A DNA stretch of 64,000 nucleotides from JACKHO01 sp041398745 (GTDB taxonomy: Bacteria; Planctomycetota; Planctomycetia; Planctomycetales; Planctomycetaceae): contig JAWKUB010000008.1 in assembly GCA_041398745.1 (NCBI GenBank), positions 372,001-436,000 on the forward strand. Reading direction: 5' to 3'. The position numbers were made by a program, and so were the translations under genes. How positions within the stretch are numbered: the stretch's first letter is position 1; every line of letters starts with the position of its first letter. Below, one piece after another: positions 50,175 to 60,067 of this stretch. Below the pieces are notes generated by a model that was not told the origin of the DNA, did no database searches, and saw only the letters and a program-made list of their open reading frames with translations.

Positions 50175-53100
50175 ATGCCGATCTCACCACAGCGAATTGT
50201 TCCAACCGACACCATTCGTCACTTCGGGAAAATCCCCGGTACATACGAATTGTCGGATTTGACACGCATTCAAACCGAGTCATATTCCCGATTTCTTCAA
50301 CTCGATCGTCGGCCAAGTGAACGGCGCAACGAGGGGTTGGAAGAAATTCTTCGGGAAGTCTTTCCAATTAAGAGCTACGACGGCCAGTACGAGCTGAGCT
50401 ACGAGAAGTACGAGCTCGGTAAGCCGCGTTACACTCCGACCGAATGTCGACAGTTGCGCCTGACCTATGGACGGCCATTCCGCGTAACGCTGAAGCTCAA
50501 CAAAGAGCAGCCCATCGAGGAAGAGGTCTACCTCGGCGATATTCCCATCATGATTGGTGGTGGTGAATTCATCGTAAACGGTGCTGAGCGCGTTATCGTG
50601 AGCCAGTTGCACCGCTCGCCAGGTGTCGACTTCGTCAAGACGGAAGAACCTGGCGAACGCAAGACATTCTCTGCCCGCGTTATTCCGGAGCGTGGCAGTT
50701 GGATTGAGCTGAACATTTCTAAGAAGGAAACGCTCGGTGTCCGCATCGACCAGAGCGGACGCTTCTCCGCCATGACACTGCTGCGTGCCATGGACGAGCA
50801 GTACGGTTCCGATAGCTCACTTCTTGAGCTGTTCTATGACGTAAAGAAGGTCAAAATCAAGGGAGACGTCGCCTCCAAGCTGGCAGGTGCGTTTGCCGCT
50901 GAGGACATTGTCTATCCCGCTGGTACCGAGCGTTGTGGCGAAATTATCGTCGAGTGCTGCGATGCCATCTCCAAGACACTCGCCACAGAGATTTGTGAGT
51001 CGGGAGTTAAAGAAGTTCGGATTGTCGAAGATGTCATCGATCCGCTCATTCTTTCCAGTGTTTCTGAAGACAGCACCTGCAGCCACCAGGAAGCACTGCT
51101 GAAAATCTATCAGCGTCTGCGTCCCGGCAATCCTCCTTCGCTGGAGAAGGCTACGGACTTGTTCCGCGAAAAATTCTACGACGTCAACCGCTACCGTCTG
51201 GGGCGTGTTGGTCGTTTCCGTATCAATCGCAAGTTCAATCAGGACATTTCAGACGACGAAATGACCCTGCGTGCGGAGGACATGGTCAACTCCATTCGCT
51301 ACCTCATTAAGCTGCGAATTGGTGATACTTCTGCTCAGGTCGACGACATCGACAACCTCGGTAACCGCCGGCTGCGTACCATTGACGAACTGGCCACCGA
51401 CGAAATCCGCAAGGGCTTCCTGAAACTGCGTCGTACCGTCCAGGAACGTATGCAGATGAAGGACGTCGAAGAAATGACGCCTCGTACGCTCGTCAACCCG
51501 AAGAGCGTTTCGGCTGCTATTGAATACTTCTTTGGCCGGAGTGAACTGTCTCAGGTCGTCGACCAGACCAACCCACTTTCGATGTTGACTCACGAGCGTC
51601 GCCTGTCAGCGTTGGGACCTGGTGGTTTGAACCGGAAGCGTGCTGGCTTCGAAGTCCGCGACGTGCATATTTCGCACTATGGACGTATTTGCCCCATTGA
51701 AACGCCTGAAGGTACGAACATCGGCCTGATTTCGAGCCTCAGTATTTTCGCTAAGGTCGACGAGTACGGCTTCCTCATTACTCCATACCGCAAGGTTCAG
51801 AACGGTAAGGTCACCGACGAAGTCGAATGGCTGCGTGCCGATGAAGAGTCGAACGTGTATGTCGCCCCTGCCGATACCACTGTCGAGAAGGGGAAAATCG
51901 TCGACGACCGCGTTCTCTGTCGCTACCGCAACGACGTGCACTGGGTGGAAATGAAGCAGTGCCAGTACATCGACATTGCCCCGTCGCAAATGGTGGGGGT
52001 GTCGGCTGGTCTCATTCCATTCCTTGAACACGACGACGCGAACCGAGCCTTGATGGGTTCGAACATGCAACGTCAGGGCGTGCCACTGCTCATCGCAGAA
52101 GCACCACTGGTCGGCACCGGACTCGAAATGGACGTTCCGAAGTACTCCGGAATGGTCGTTCGTTCGGACCGCGACGGTACTGTCAACTATGTCGACGCCG
52201 ACCGCGTCGAGGTGGATGGTCGCAAGTTCCCGTTCCGCAAGTATACCGGACTCAACGAGCGTACCTGCCTTAACCAGAAGCCCATTGTGGAAATGGGACA
52301 GAAGGTCAAAGCTGGTGAAATTCTCGCTGACAGTGCGGCGACGCAAAACGGTGTCCTTGCTTTGGGACGGAACGTCATGGTCGCGTTCATGTCATGGGAA
52401 GGATACAACTTCGAAGATGCCATCATCCTGTCCGAACGTCTTGTGAAGGACGACGTCTACACCTCGATTCACATCGATGAGTTTGACGTCGAAATCCGCG
52501 AAACCAAACTTGGTCGCGAAGAGTTCACCCGCGACATTCCAAACGTCAGCGAAAAGGCGCTACGTCATCTTGATGACGAGGGAATTGTTGCTGTCGGTAC
52601 ACGCGTGAAGCAGGGTGATATTCTGGTCGGTAAGGTTGTGCCGAAAGCCAAGGCCGAACTGACACCAGAAGAAAAACTATTGCACGCCATTTTCGGTAAG
52701 GCCGGTGAAGACGTTAAGAACGAGTCGCTCGAAGTTCCGAGCGGTGTGGAAGGCATTGTCATCCACACTGAGAAGTTCTCGCGTCGCATGAGCCTCTCCG
52801 AGTCTGATCGCAAGGCCTTCGACGCGGAAGTGAAACGCGTTCAACAGGAAGGTCGCGATTCCATCGCTGCTGCGTTCCAGACATTCCTGAAAGAGTTTGA
52901 TTCCGTAATCGGTCAGGCACTGACTGACGAAGATGGCCGCAAACTCATCGACTTGGACGACAGCAAGTTTGTCTCCGAGTATGCCCGTGAGTTCCAGTCA
53001 CACCTCGACAAAATGGATCTCCGCAGCCCACAAAAGCAAGCGGCAGTTCGCAAGTTGATGAACGACCAATGGCCAATCGTGGAAGACGCCATTGACGCAG

Positions 53101-53888
53101 CCGACTTGAAAGAAAACAGCCTGAAGCGTGGTGACGAACTCGCCAACGGTGTGCTGCAAATGGTTAAGGTCTACGTCGCCTCGAAGCGTCAGATTTCGGT
53201 CGGTGACAAAATGGCCGGACGCCACGGAAACAAAGGGGTGATTTCCAAGGTTCTGCCTGTCGAGGATATGCCATACCTCGAAGACGGTACTCCAATCGAC
53301 ATCATCTTGAATCCGCTGGGCGTGCCTAGCCGTATGAACGTCGGTCAGATTCTCGAAACTCACTTGGGTTGGGCTGCCGGAAAACTCGGTTTCCGTGCCG
53401 TCTGCCCCGTGTTCGATGGAGCGACCGAAGAGCAAATCAAAGAGACCCTCGAAGAAGCGGGACTTCCCGTCGAAGGTAAAGTGCAACTGCACGATGGACG
53501 AACCGGTCAGCTCTTCGAGCAGAAGACGACCGTTGGATTCATCTACATGCTCAAACTGCACCACCTCGTCGACGACAAAGTCCACGCCCGTGCAACTGGA
53601 CCGTACTCGCTTATTACGCAGCAGCCGCTGGGTGGTAAGGCTCGGTTCGGTGGTCAGCGATTCGGAGAAATGGAAGTGTGGGCTCTGGAAGCGTACGGAG
53701 CAGCGTACATCCTTCAGGAACTGCTCACGGTGAAGAGTGATGACGTTGAAGGTCGTACCAAGATTTACGAGTCGATGGTGAAGGGTGAAAACACACTCGA
53801 AGCCGGAACTCCAGCGAGCTTCGACGTGTTGAGTAATGAAATTCGCGGTCTTTGCCTCAACATGCAGTTGGAAAAGGCCCAGTTGTAA
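50175..53888 (+). CDS. rpoB: RNA polymerase beta subunit
   Basis: The 1237-residue protein shows the whole beta-subunit series: 'EIPIMIGGGEFIVNGAERVIVSQLHRSPG' (as written 'DIPIMIGGGEF...'), the rifampicin region 'LSQVVDQTNPLSMLTHERRLSALGPGGL', 'HYGRICPIETPEGTNIGLI', 'VAFMSWEGYNFEDAIILSERLV' and 'DKMAGRHGNKGVISKVLPVEDMPY', ending 'GGKARFGGQRFGEMEVWALEAYGAA'. Residues equivalent to E. coli Asp516, His526 and Ser531 are the wild-type ones, while Asn518 is Thr. GGAAGTGAG lies shortly before ATG 50175; a frame-compatible start lies 42 bases upstream. rpoC follows after 154 bases, as separate genes. Confidence 0.98.
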   Translation: MPISPQRIVPTDTIRHFGKIPGTYELSDLTRIQTESYSRFLQLDRRPSERRNEGLEEILREVFPIKSYDGQYELSYEKYELGKPRYTPTECRQLRLTYGRPFRVTLKLNKEQPIEEEVYLGDIPIMIGGGEFIVNGAERVIVSQLHRSPGVDFVKTEEPGERKTFSARVIPERGSWIELNISKKETLGVRIDQSGRFSAMTLLRAMDEQYGSDSSLLELFYDVKKVKIKGDVASKLAGAFAAEDIVYPAGTERCGEIIVECCDAISKTLATEICESGVKEVRIVEDVIDPLILSSVSEDSTCSHQEALLKIYQRLRPGNPPSLEKATDLFREKFYDVNRYRLGRVGRFRINRKFNQDISDDEMTLRAEDMVNSIRYLIKLRIGDTSAQVDDIDNLGNRRLRTIDELATDEIRKGFLKLRRTVQERMQMKDVEEMTPRTLVNPKSVSAAIEYFFGRSELSQVVDQTNPLSMLTHERRLSALGPGGLNRKRAGFEVRDVHISHYGRICPIETPEGTNIGLISSLSIFAKVDEYGFLITPYRKVQNGKVTDEVEWLRADEESNVYVAPADTTVEKGKIVDDRVLCRYRNDVHWVEMKQCQYIDIAPSQMVGVSAGLIPFLEHDDANRALMGSNMQRQGVPLLIAEAPLVGTGLEMDVPKYSGMVVRSDRDGTVNYVDADRVEVDGRKFPFRKYTGLNERTCLNQKPIVEMGQKVKAGEILADSAATQNGVLALGRNVMVAFMSWEGYNFEDAIILSERLVKDDVYTSIHIDEFDVEIRETKLGREEFTRDIPNVSEKALRHLDDEGIVAVGTRVKQGDILVGKVVPKAKAELTPEEKLLHAIFGKAGEDVKNESLEVPSGVEGIVIHTEKFSRRMSLSESDRKAFDAEVKRVQQEGRDSIAAAFQTFLKEFDSVIGQALTDEDGRKLIDLDDSKFVSEYAREFQSHLDKMDLRSPQKQAAVRKLMNDQWPIVEDAIDAADLKENSLKRGDELANGVLQMVKVYVASKRQISVGDKMAGRHGNKGVISKVLPVEDMPYLEDGTPIDIILNPLGVPSRMNVGQILETHLGWAAGKLGFRAVCPVFDGATEEQIKETLEEAGLPVEGKVQLHDGRTGQLFEQKTTVGFIYMLKLHHLVDDKVHARATGPYSLITQQPLGGKARFGGQRFGEMEVWALEAYGAAYILQELLTVKSDDVEGRTKIYESMVKGENTLEAGTPASFDVLSNEIRGLCLNMQLEKAQL

Positions 53889-54042
53889 GAAGTGACTCGA
53901 CATGGAACTCGCACGCACATGTGCTGTTTCATGTTCCCCAAAGGTTGGCGTGAGCAGGAGGCTCCGCGAATAACTGCCGGACTCGGAGAGTCACTCCAGG
54001 CAAAGTTCATCAGATTTCCCTAGATACTAACAGGAGTATCCA

Positions 54043-57000
54043 GTGAGCGTTGGCGAAGGTGCTTACGATCGCGTGAACGATTACGGTGCCGTCAAGATTA
54101 GCTTGGCGAGCCCCCAGGACATTCGTAGCTGGTCGTTCGGTGAAGTCAAAAAACCGGAAACGATTAACTACCGGACGTATCGTCCCGAACGCGACGGCTT
54201 GTTCTGCGAGCGAATTTTTGGCCCTGAAAAGGACTGGGAATGCGCCTGTGGTAAATATCGCGGGATGAAATACAAAGGCATGATTTGCGATCGGTGCGGC
54301 GTGAAAGTCACGCACAGTCGCGTGCGCCGCAAGCGCATGGGACACATCGAACTCGCTGCGCCAGTGGTCCACATCTGGTTCTTCAAGAGCATGCCGAGTC
54401 GTCTCGGTGCGCTGCTCAACATGAAGACGACCAGCTTGGAAAAGGTCATTTACTTCCAGGAATATGTCGTCGTCGATCCTGGCGATTCACCACTGCGTCG
54501 CGGTCAAATGCTGACCGAAGATGAAGCGGAAGACGCACGCAACAAGTACGGCGAAGCAAACTTCGACATCGACATGGGTGCCGAGGCCGTTCACAAAATG
54601 CTTATGCGTATTAACCTGACTGAAGAGTCGGTTCAACTGCGTAAGGATTTGCGAGAGACCGGCAGTCAGCAGAAGACTAAAGATTACATTAAGCGATTGA
54701 AAATCGTGGAAGCTTTGCGTGACAGTGACAACCGTCCTGAATGGATGGTGCTGCACTGCGTGCCAGTCATTCCTCCCGATTTGCGTCCGCTGGTCATGCT
54801 GGAGAGTGGCAACTTCGCCACCAGCGACCTGAACGACCTCTACCGTCGTATCATCAACCGAAACAACCGACTCAAGAAACTCGTTGATCTCAACGCGCCG
54901 GAAGTCATCGTCCGCAACGAAAAGCGGATGCTGCAGCAGTCGGTCGATGCGTTGTTCGACAACGGGCGTTGCAAGCGTCCGGTGCTCGGTTCGTCCAACC
55001 GTGCTTTGAAATCTTTGACGGATATGATCAAAGGTAAGCAGGGACGATTCCGTGAAAACCTGCTCGGTAAGCGCGTCGACTACTCCGCGCGTTCGGTCAT
55101 TGTGGTCGGCCCCGAACTGCTTCTGCACCAGTGCGGTTTGCCCAAGAAAATCGCCCTGGAATTGTTCCAGCCGTTCATTATTCGCCGCCTGAAGGAACTG
55201 GGTCACGCCGACACAATTAAGTCCGCCAAGCGTATGTTGGAGCGTCGTGACGAAGAGGTGTGGGACATCCTGGACGAGGTGATTACGAATCACCCGGTCA
55301 TGCTGAACCGTGCTCCAACTCTGCACCGCATGGGTATCCAGGCGTTTGAACCGACTCTCGTGGAAGGAAACGCTATTCGTATCCACCCACTGGTCTGTAA
55401 AGGGTTCAACGCCGACTTCGACGGCGATCAAATGGCCGTCCACCTGCCGCTGTCGATTGAAGCACAGGTCGAAGCGACCACGTTGATGTTGTCCACCAAC
55501 AACATCTTCAGCCCGGCCAACGGTAACCCCATTATTACGCCGTCCCAGGACATCGTGATGGGTTGCTACTACTGCACCCTGAAGCGTCCAGGACTGCTCG
55601 GTGAGGGAATGAAATTTGCCTCACCGGACGAGTGTATTATGGCGTACCAGCAGGGTCGCGTCGGTCGACACGCAGCCGTCTTCGTGCGACTGCCAAAGGA
55701 CAAGCGAGTCAAAGGTGAAGGTGCCGAAACACATCGCGCTGGCGGCCTGATTGAAACGTCACCCGGTCGGGTGGTGTTTAACGAAATCCTTGAATCGAAG
55801 AGCGCCTTCTACAACATGACGCTCAAGAGTAAAGACCTTTCGAACGTCATTTCCGACTGCTACCAGGAGTTGGGGCAACGTCCGACCATCGACCTGCTCG
55901 ACAACATGAAGCGGATTGGCTTCCAGGAGTCAACACGCAGCGGTATCTCGTTCGGTACCAGCGACCTCGTCGTCGCTGCGAACAAGGAACAGGTCATTGC
56001 CGACTCGGAAAAAGAGGTGGTGAAGCAGCAGAAGCTGTACGAACGCGGAGTGATTACTGGCCCAGAACGGTACAACAAGGTTATCGATATTTGGACGCAC
56101 GCTCGTAAAGAAATCACGGCGTCCATGAAGGGTGAGCTGGAACGTGACATTCGCGATGACGGAATGTACGTGAACCCAATTTACCTGATGGCCGACTCCG
56201 GTGCCCGTGGTGGTATGGAACAAATCCGTCAGCTCGCCGGTATGCGTGGTCTCATGGCCAAGCCAAGCGGGGAAATTATCGAAACGCCTATTAAGTCCAA
56301 CTTCAAAGAAGGACTTACGGTGTTGGAATACTTCTCCTCGACACACGGTGCCCGTAAGGGACTGGCCGATACGGCTCTGAAGACTGCCGACTCCGGTTAC
56401 CTCACCCGAAAGCTGGCGGACATCTGCCAGAACCTGGTCGTCACCATGGTCGACTGCGGTACAACCAAGGGTGTGACCCGCGGTATTAAGTACCGTGGTG
56501 AGAAGGTCGAAGTTTCTTTGGCCGATGCCGTTCGCGGTCGCGTGAGTCGTACAAACATTGTCGACCTGCTGACCGAGGAAGTCATCGTTCGCGAAGACGA
56601 ACTTATCACGCACCAAATTGCACGTCGCATTGAAGATATGGGACTGGAGCGAATTCAGGTTCGTAGCCCCATGTCTTGCGAAGCGGAGTTGGGTATTTGC
56701 CAACGCTGCTACGGAATGGACTTGTCGACCGGTCAGCTGGTCGAGCAGGGTCTTGCCGTTGGTATCATTGCGGCTCAGTCCATTGGTGAACCTGGTACGC
56801 AGCTGACCATGCGGACGTTCCACATTGGTGGTGTGGCTCAGGGTGACGTTGAGAAGTCGACCCTCGAGTCCAAGAAGGCTGGACAGGTCAAATTCGCCCG
56901 CATTCGCAGCGTTGTGAATACCAAAGGCGAGTCGATTGTGCTTTCCCGTCAGGGTGAAATCGTCGTGGTCGACAAGAAGGAACGCGAGCTGGAACGCTAC

Positions 57001-58383
57001 CACGTTCCTGCTGGTTCGGTTCTGATGGTCAAGGAAGACGACGAAGTCGCCGTTGATCAAGTGCTTTGTCAGTGGGACCCACACGCCATTCCAATTCTCG
57101 CGGAAGTTGGTGGTCGTGTCCGGTACGAGGACCTTATCGAAGGTCGCTCGATTAAGTCCGAGACCGATGCCAGCGGCCACGTACGCCGTACCGTCATCGA
57201 GCACAAAGGCGATTTGCACCCGCAAATCGTCATCGAGGACAGCACTGGAAAAATCCTGGACTACTACTATCTGCCAGAACGAGCCAGTATCGAATCTCTG
57301 GAAGGTGATCAGGTTTCCGCTGGTGCTGTGCTGGCCAAGCAGCCTCGTGAAGCAGCCGGTACACAGGACATCACCGGTGGTCTGCCACGTGTGACCGAGC
57401 TCTTCGAAGCACGGAAGCCGAAAGACCCCGCCGTTATCGCGGAAATCGATGGTGAAGTGGAACTGGCTGCCGAGTTGAAGCGCGGCAAGCGAGTGATCAT
57501 CGTCAAAGGTCCCGATGGAACCGAAGTGGAACACATCATTCCACACGGTAAAGACCTCCTCGCTCACTCCGGCGACCTTATTAAAGCCGGTGACGCACTG
57601 GTTCGTGGTCCTCTGGTTCCCCACGACATTCTGCGAGTCAGCGGCGAAGAGGCCGTCCACCAGTACCTGCTCCACGAAATTCAGAGTGTGTACGGTGCCC
57701 AACGCGTGGACATCGACGACAAGCACATTGAACTCGTTGTTTCTCAAATGCTGAGAAAGGTGCGAGTTGATGATGTCGGCGACACCGAACTGTTGCCCGG
57801 TTCTGTTATCGACAAATGGGAGTTCCGCCGCGTTAACCGGAAACTCATGGAGAGTGTTCGGATTACCGACCCTGGCGATACCGAATTCCAGCCCGGCGAC
57901 GTCGTTCCAATGGAAACAGTGGAAGAAGTGAACCAGGCTCTGGAAGAGGGCGGCGACAGCATTGTGCAATACACAAAGCCTCGCCCCGCGAGTGCCAGTA
58001 CGCAGCTGTTGGGTATTACCAAGGCTTCGGTGCAGAGCGAAAGCTTCATCTCGGCAGCGAGTTTCCAGGAAACCACCAAGGTCCTCACCGAGGCCGCGTT
58101 GGCAGGCAAGCTGGACGGCCTGGTTGGTCTGAAGGAAAACGTCATCCTCGGACACCTCATTCCGGCCGGTACGGGCTTCAAGTCCCATCAGGATTCCGAA
58201 GTTCGTATTCGCCCCGAAGCCCAGCAGGAGTTGCGTGACGAACACGCCCGAATCATGGCTGCCCGTCGCGAAATGCTTCAGGAAGATGAACTGGAGTTCC
58301 ATTCACCACCAATGGGTGGTGGCGGACCGCTTCCAGGTGGCGGCGACGTCCGTTCCTTCCAGGATCTTTCTGGCCAAGACTAA
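54043..58383 (+). CDS. rpoC: RNA polymerase beta' subunit
   Basis: The 1446-residue protein has the N-terminal zinc finger ('CACGKYRGMKYKGMICDRCGVKV'), 'RGRFRENLLGKRVDYSARSVIVVGPEL' (as 'QGRFRENLLG...'), the catalytic Mg-binding 'NADFDGDQMAVHLPLS', the bridge and trigger-helix region and the second zinc site ('CEAELGICQRCYGMDL'). The end includes 'GVTKASVQSESFISAASFQETTKVLTEAALAGKLD' (as 'GITKASVQ...') and a Gly-rich tail. GTG 54043 is supported by AGGAG six bases upstream. A strong terminator follows the gene. Confidence 0.98.
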   Translation: MSVGEGAYDRVNDYGAVKISLASPQDIRSWSFGEVKKPETINYRTYRPERDGLFCERIFGPEKDWECACGKYRGMKYKGMICDRCGVKVTHSRVRRKRMGHIELAAPVVHIWFFKSMPSRLGALLNMKTTSLEKVIYFQEYVVVDPGDSPLRRGQMLTEDEAEDARNKYGEANFDIDMGAEAVHKMLMRINLTEESVQLRKDLRETGSQQKTKDYIKRLKIVEALRDSDNRPEWMVLHCVPVIPPDLRPLVMLESGNFATSDLNDLYRRIINRNNRLKKLVDLNAPEVIVRNEKRMLQQSVDALFDNGRCKRPVLGSSNRALKSLTDMIKGKQGRFRENLLGKRVDYSARSVIVVGPELLLHQCGLPKKIALELFQPFIIRRLKELGHADTIKSAKRMLERRDEEVWDILDEVITNHPVMLNRAPTLHRMGIQAFEPTLVEGNAIRIHPLVCKGFNADFDGDQMAVHLPLSIEAQVEATTLMLSTNNIFSPANGNPIITPSQDIVMGCYYCTLKRPGLLGEGMKFASPDECIMAYQQGRVGRHAAVFVRLPKDKRVKGEGAETHRAGGLIETSPGRVVFNEILESKSAFYNMTLKSKDLSNVISDCYQELGQRPTIDLLDNMKRIGFQESTRSGISFGTSDLVVAANKEQVIADSEKEVVKQQKLYERGVITGPERYNKVIDIWTHARKEITASMKGELERDIRDDGMYVNPIYLMADSGARGGMEQIRQLAGMRGLMAKPSGEIIETPIKSNFKEGLTVLEYFSSTHGARKGLADTALKTADSGYLTRKLADICQNLVVTMVDCGTTKGVTRGIKYRGEKVEVSLADAVRGRVSRTNIVDLLTEEVIVREDELITHQIARRIEDMGLERIQVRSPMSCEAELGICQRCYGMDLSTGQLVEQGLAVGIIAAQSIGEPGTQLTMRTFHIGGVAQGDVEKSTLESKKAGQVKFARIRSVVNTKGESIVLSRQGEIVVVDKKERELERYHVPAGSVLMVKEDDEVAVDQVLCQWDPHAIPILAEVGGRVRYEDLIEGRSIKSETDASGHVRRTVIEHKGDLHPQIVIEDSTGKILDYYYLPERASIESLEGDQVSAGAVLAKQPREAAGTQDITGGLPRVTELFEARKPKDPAVIAEIDGEVELAAELKRGKRVIIVKGPDGTEVEHIIPHGKDLLAHSGDLIKAGDALVRGPLVPHDILRVSGEEAVHQYLLHEIQSVYGAQRVDIDDKHIELVVSQMLRKVRVDDVGDTELLPGSVIDKWEFRRVNRKLMESVRITDPGDTEFQPGDVVPMETVEEVNQALEEGGDSIVQYTKPRPASASTQLLGITKASVQSESFISAASFQETTKVLTEAALAGKLDGLVGLKENVILGHLIPAGTGFKSHQDSEVRIRPEAQQELRDEHARIMAARREMLQEDELEFHSPPMGGGGPLPGGGDVRSFQDLSGQD

Positions 58384-58426
58384 CGATAACAGCCTGTCAT
58401 ACGTGACGGGTTTGTAAGAAAAGCAC

Positions 58427-58466
58427 AACCGTCTCGGTTACTCTCAGTAGCCGAGACGGTTTTTTC
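58427..58466 (+). terminator. Rho-independent terminator after rpoC
   Basis: AACCGTCTCGG (58427-58437) and CCGAGACGGTT (58451-58461) form an 11-bp stem followed by TTTTTCG. It closes the rpoBC transcript. Confidence 0.93.
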
Positions 58467-58496
58467 GTTGAGACCTGTCTGACGCTGAAACGAATT

Positions 58497-59054
58497 CTAC
58501 TCGTTCGGACCTTTTGATGATGCAGGTGGGGGAAACACCGGTTCAGCGGCTAGCGCTCGGAAGTAGGCTCGCAGTTCCCTGTCGTACTTGGGCAGAAACT
58601 GCTCCGTAAACGACCGATAAAGTTCGTCTCGTTCTTGCTCGGGCAAGTGCCCCCACACGGAATCAGCGAGCGGCCGGGTTACAGTTTGCCGTTCGACTTC
58701 TCTCAGTTCGGGCCGTTCCATGTTCCCTTGAGTGTCACCAGCATTCCCCAGTCCGGACGACTGCTGAGTTGTTGGTGGAGTCGGTGGAACGGGCGGGGGC
58801 GAACCATCAGTCGACTCATTCGGATGCGACGCCGAAGCATGTTTCAGCAGTTGCTGAATCTTCTCTGCCAACTGCCGCTGACGAGCAATGACGTCCGTAG
58901 AAATGTTGTCCGCACGCAACTGGGTGGCCAATGCGTCGGCTTCCGACTTCAGAGCTTCGCGAACAGTTGGTTCCTCATCACAGAACGCCGTTGCGGTGCT
59001 GAATATCAGCATTCCGCAACAGCAAAGCAATCTGAGATGAATTGAGCGAATCAT
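58497..59054 (-). CDS. Exported hypothetical protein
   Basis: I do not recognise the family of this 185-residue protein. It has a signal peptide ('LRLLCCCGMLIFSTATAFCDE'), a helical section (about 30-72, 'ALKSEADALATQLRADNI...RQRQLAEKIQQLLKHA'), a Pro-rich low-complexity middle ('PPPVPPTPPTT') and a C-terminal 'LPEQERDELYRSFTEQFLPKYDRELRAYFRALA'. The last segment resembles the C-terminus of other planctomycete proteins of unknown role. It converges with rpoC and lies 45 bases downstream of the SDR gene on the same strand, probably in one transcript. Confidence 0.65.
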   Translation of the reverse strand: MIRSIHLRLLCCCGMLIFSTATAFCDEEPTVREALKSEADALATQLRADNISTDVIARQRQLAEKIQQLLKHASASHPNESTDGSPPPVPPTPPTTQQSSGLGNAGDTQGNMERPELREVERQTVTRPLADSVWGHLPEQERDELYRSFTEQFLPKYDRELRAYFRALAAEPVFPPPASSKGPNE

Positions 59055-59099
59055 TCGTTACCCGTTGTGAGGCAAGGACACAGATGTTCCTCCCTTTGA

Positions 59100-59876
59100 C
59101 TATAAGCGGCCGATCGACATCCCGCCATCAATTTTGAGGACTTGCCCCGTCGCGTATGGGATTTGGCCCGTCACCAATGCCGTGACAGCTGCCCCCACGT
59201 CGTCCGGTGTCCCCCAACGACGGTCCAGAGTAAGACCTTCTCCAATGAGTTTGTCATACTTTTCCGTGACACCTGAGGTCATGTCACTCTTAATAACTCC
59301 AGGACGAACTTCAAAAACATCAATGCCGAACTCGGCCAGCCTTGTTGCCCAGAGCTGTGTCGCCATTCCTAATGCCGACTTGGACAGGCAGTAGTCGCCG
59401 CGGTTGGTCGAGACGAACTCGGCACTAATGGACGACACGAACACAACGGTCCGTCGTGTTGTTACTGCTGGCAGCGACTTCATCCAGTTGGCGGCCAACT
59501 GCGTGAGGAAGAATGGCCCCTTCAAATTGATTCCCATGACGCGATCAAAGTCAACTTCCTCGGCTTCCAAAATGTCCTTTCGTCCCGGCGAAGTAATTCC
59601 GGCATTGTTAATGAGCGAATCCAGACGACCAAACGTGTCTTCCACGACCTCCATGATGTGTTTGCGGTCAGCTGCCTGCGAGACGTCGCCTTGGGCGTAC
59701 TCGACCCTCACACCGAGCGTGCGAAGCTGTTCCAGTGGTTCAGCAACAGCGCCAGCGTCGCGAATTCCGTTGAGCACCAGGTTGTAGCCAACTGCTGCTA
59801 GTCGGGTAGCAATGCCCTGTCCAATTCCTCGTGCCCCGCCGGTAATGAGGGCCACTGGTCGGTCTTGGTCGGACAT
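59100..59876 (-). CDS. Short-chain dehydrogenase/reductase, 3-ketoacyl-ACP reductase-like
   Basis: The 258-residue SDR has the Rossmann motif 'VALITGGARGIGQGIATRLAAVG' (T-G-x3-G-x-G), 'GDVSQAADRKHIME', 'LINNAGIT' (N-N-A-G), the catalytic 'FVSSISAEFVSTNRGDYCLSKSALGMATQLWA' (Ser-Tyr-x3-Lys) and 'ALVTGQIPYATGQVLKIDGGMSI'. It would oxidise or reduce a carbonyl with NAD(P). In annotation this subgroup is often called 3-ketoacyl-ACP reductase or FabG-like, but no fatty-acid gene is adjacent and the substrate is open. ATG 59876 fits the SDR N-terminus; the frame is open 204 bases further. Confidence 0.9.
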   Translation of the reverse strand: MSDQDRPVALITGGARGIGQGIATRLAAVGYNLVLNGIRDAGAVAEPLEQLRTLGVRVEYAQGDVSQAADRKHIMEVVEDTFGRLDSLINNAGITSPGRKDILEAEEVDFDRVMGINLKGPFFLTQLAANWMKSLPAVTTRRTVVFVSSISAEFVSTNRGDYCLSKSALGMATQLWATRLAEFGIDVFEVRPGVIKSDMTSGVTEKYDKLIGEGLTLDRRWGTPDDVGAAVTALVTGQIPYATGQVLKIDGGMSIGRL

Positions 59877-60067
59877 GGAAACGCTTTCGCTGTAAGTGTT
59901 TTGAATGGTTGCTGGCCATTCATTTTGAACTTCCTTGAGCCGTTCGTCTATCGGGGAAACCCGATCTGTCAGAAATGATCGTGACGAAATCCTCAAATGA
60001 GCGTAAAGTTCGAGAGTGACAGGGAGCATTGGCCGCCAGTCAGTGCCCCTCAACCTGGAGCAATGCA

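Noticed and set aside
52998..53918. A 306-codon antisense frame over the end of rpoB
   Set aside because: Shadow of rpoB with no supported start or motif.
54487..55443. A 318-codon antisense frame in rpoC
   Set aside because: Same cause as the longer rpoC shadow; no domain, no ribosome site.
55930..58302. A 790-codon open frame antisense to rpoC
   Set aside because: It lies wholly inside rpoC, whose protein is unmistakable. The antisense frame is open because of codon bias in a GC-rich gene and has no recognisable motif.
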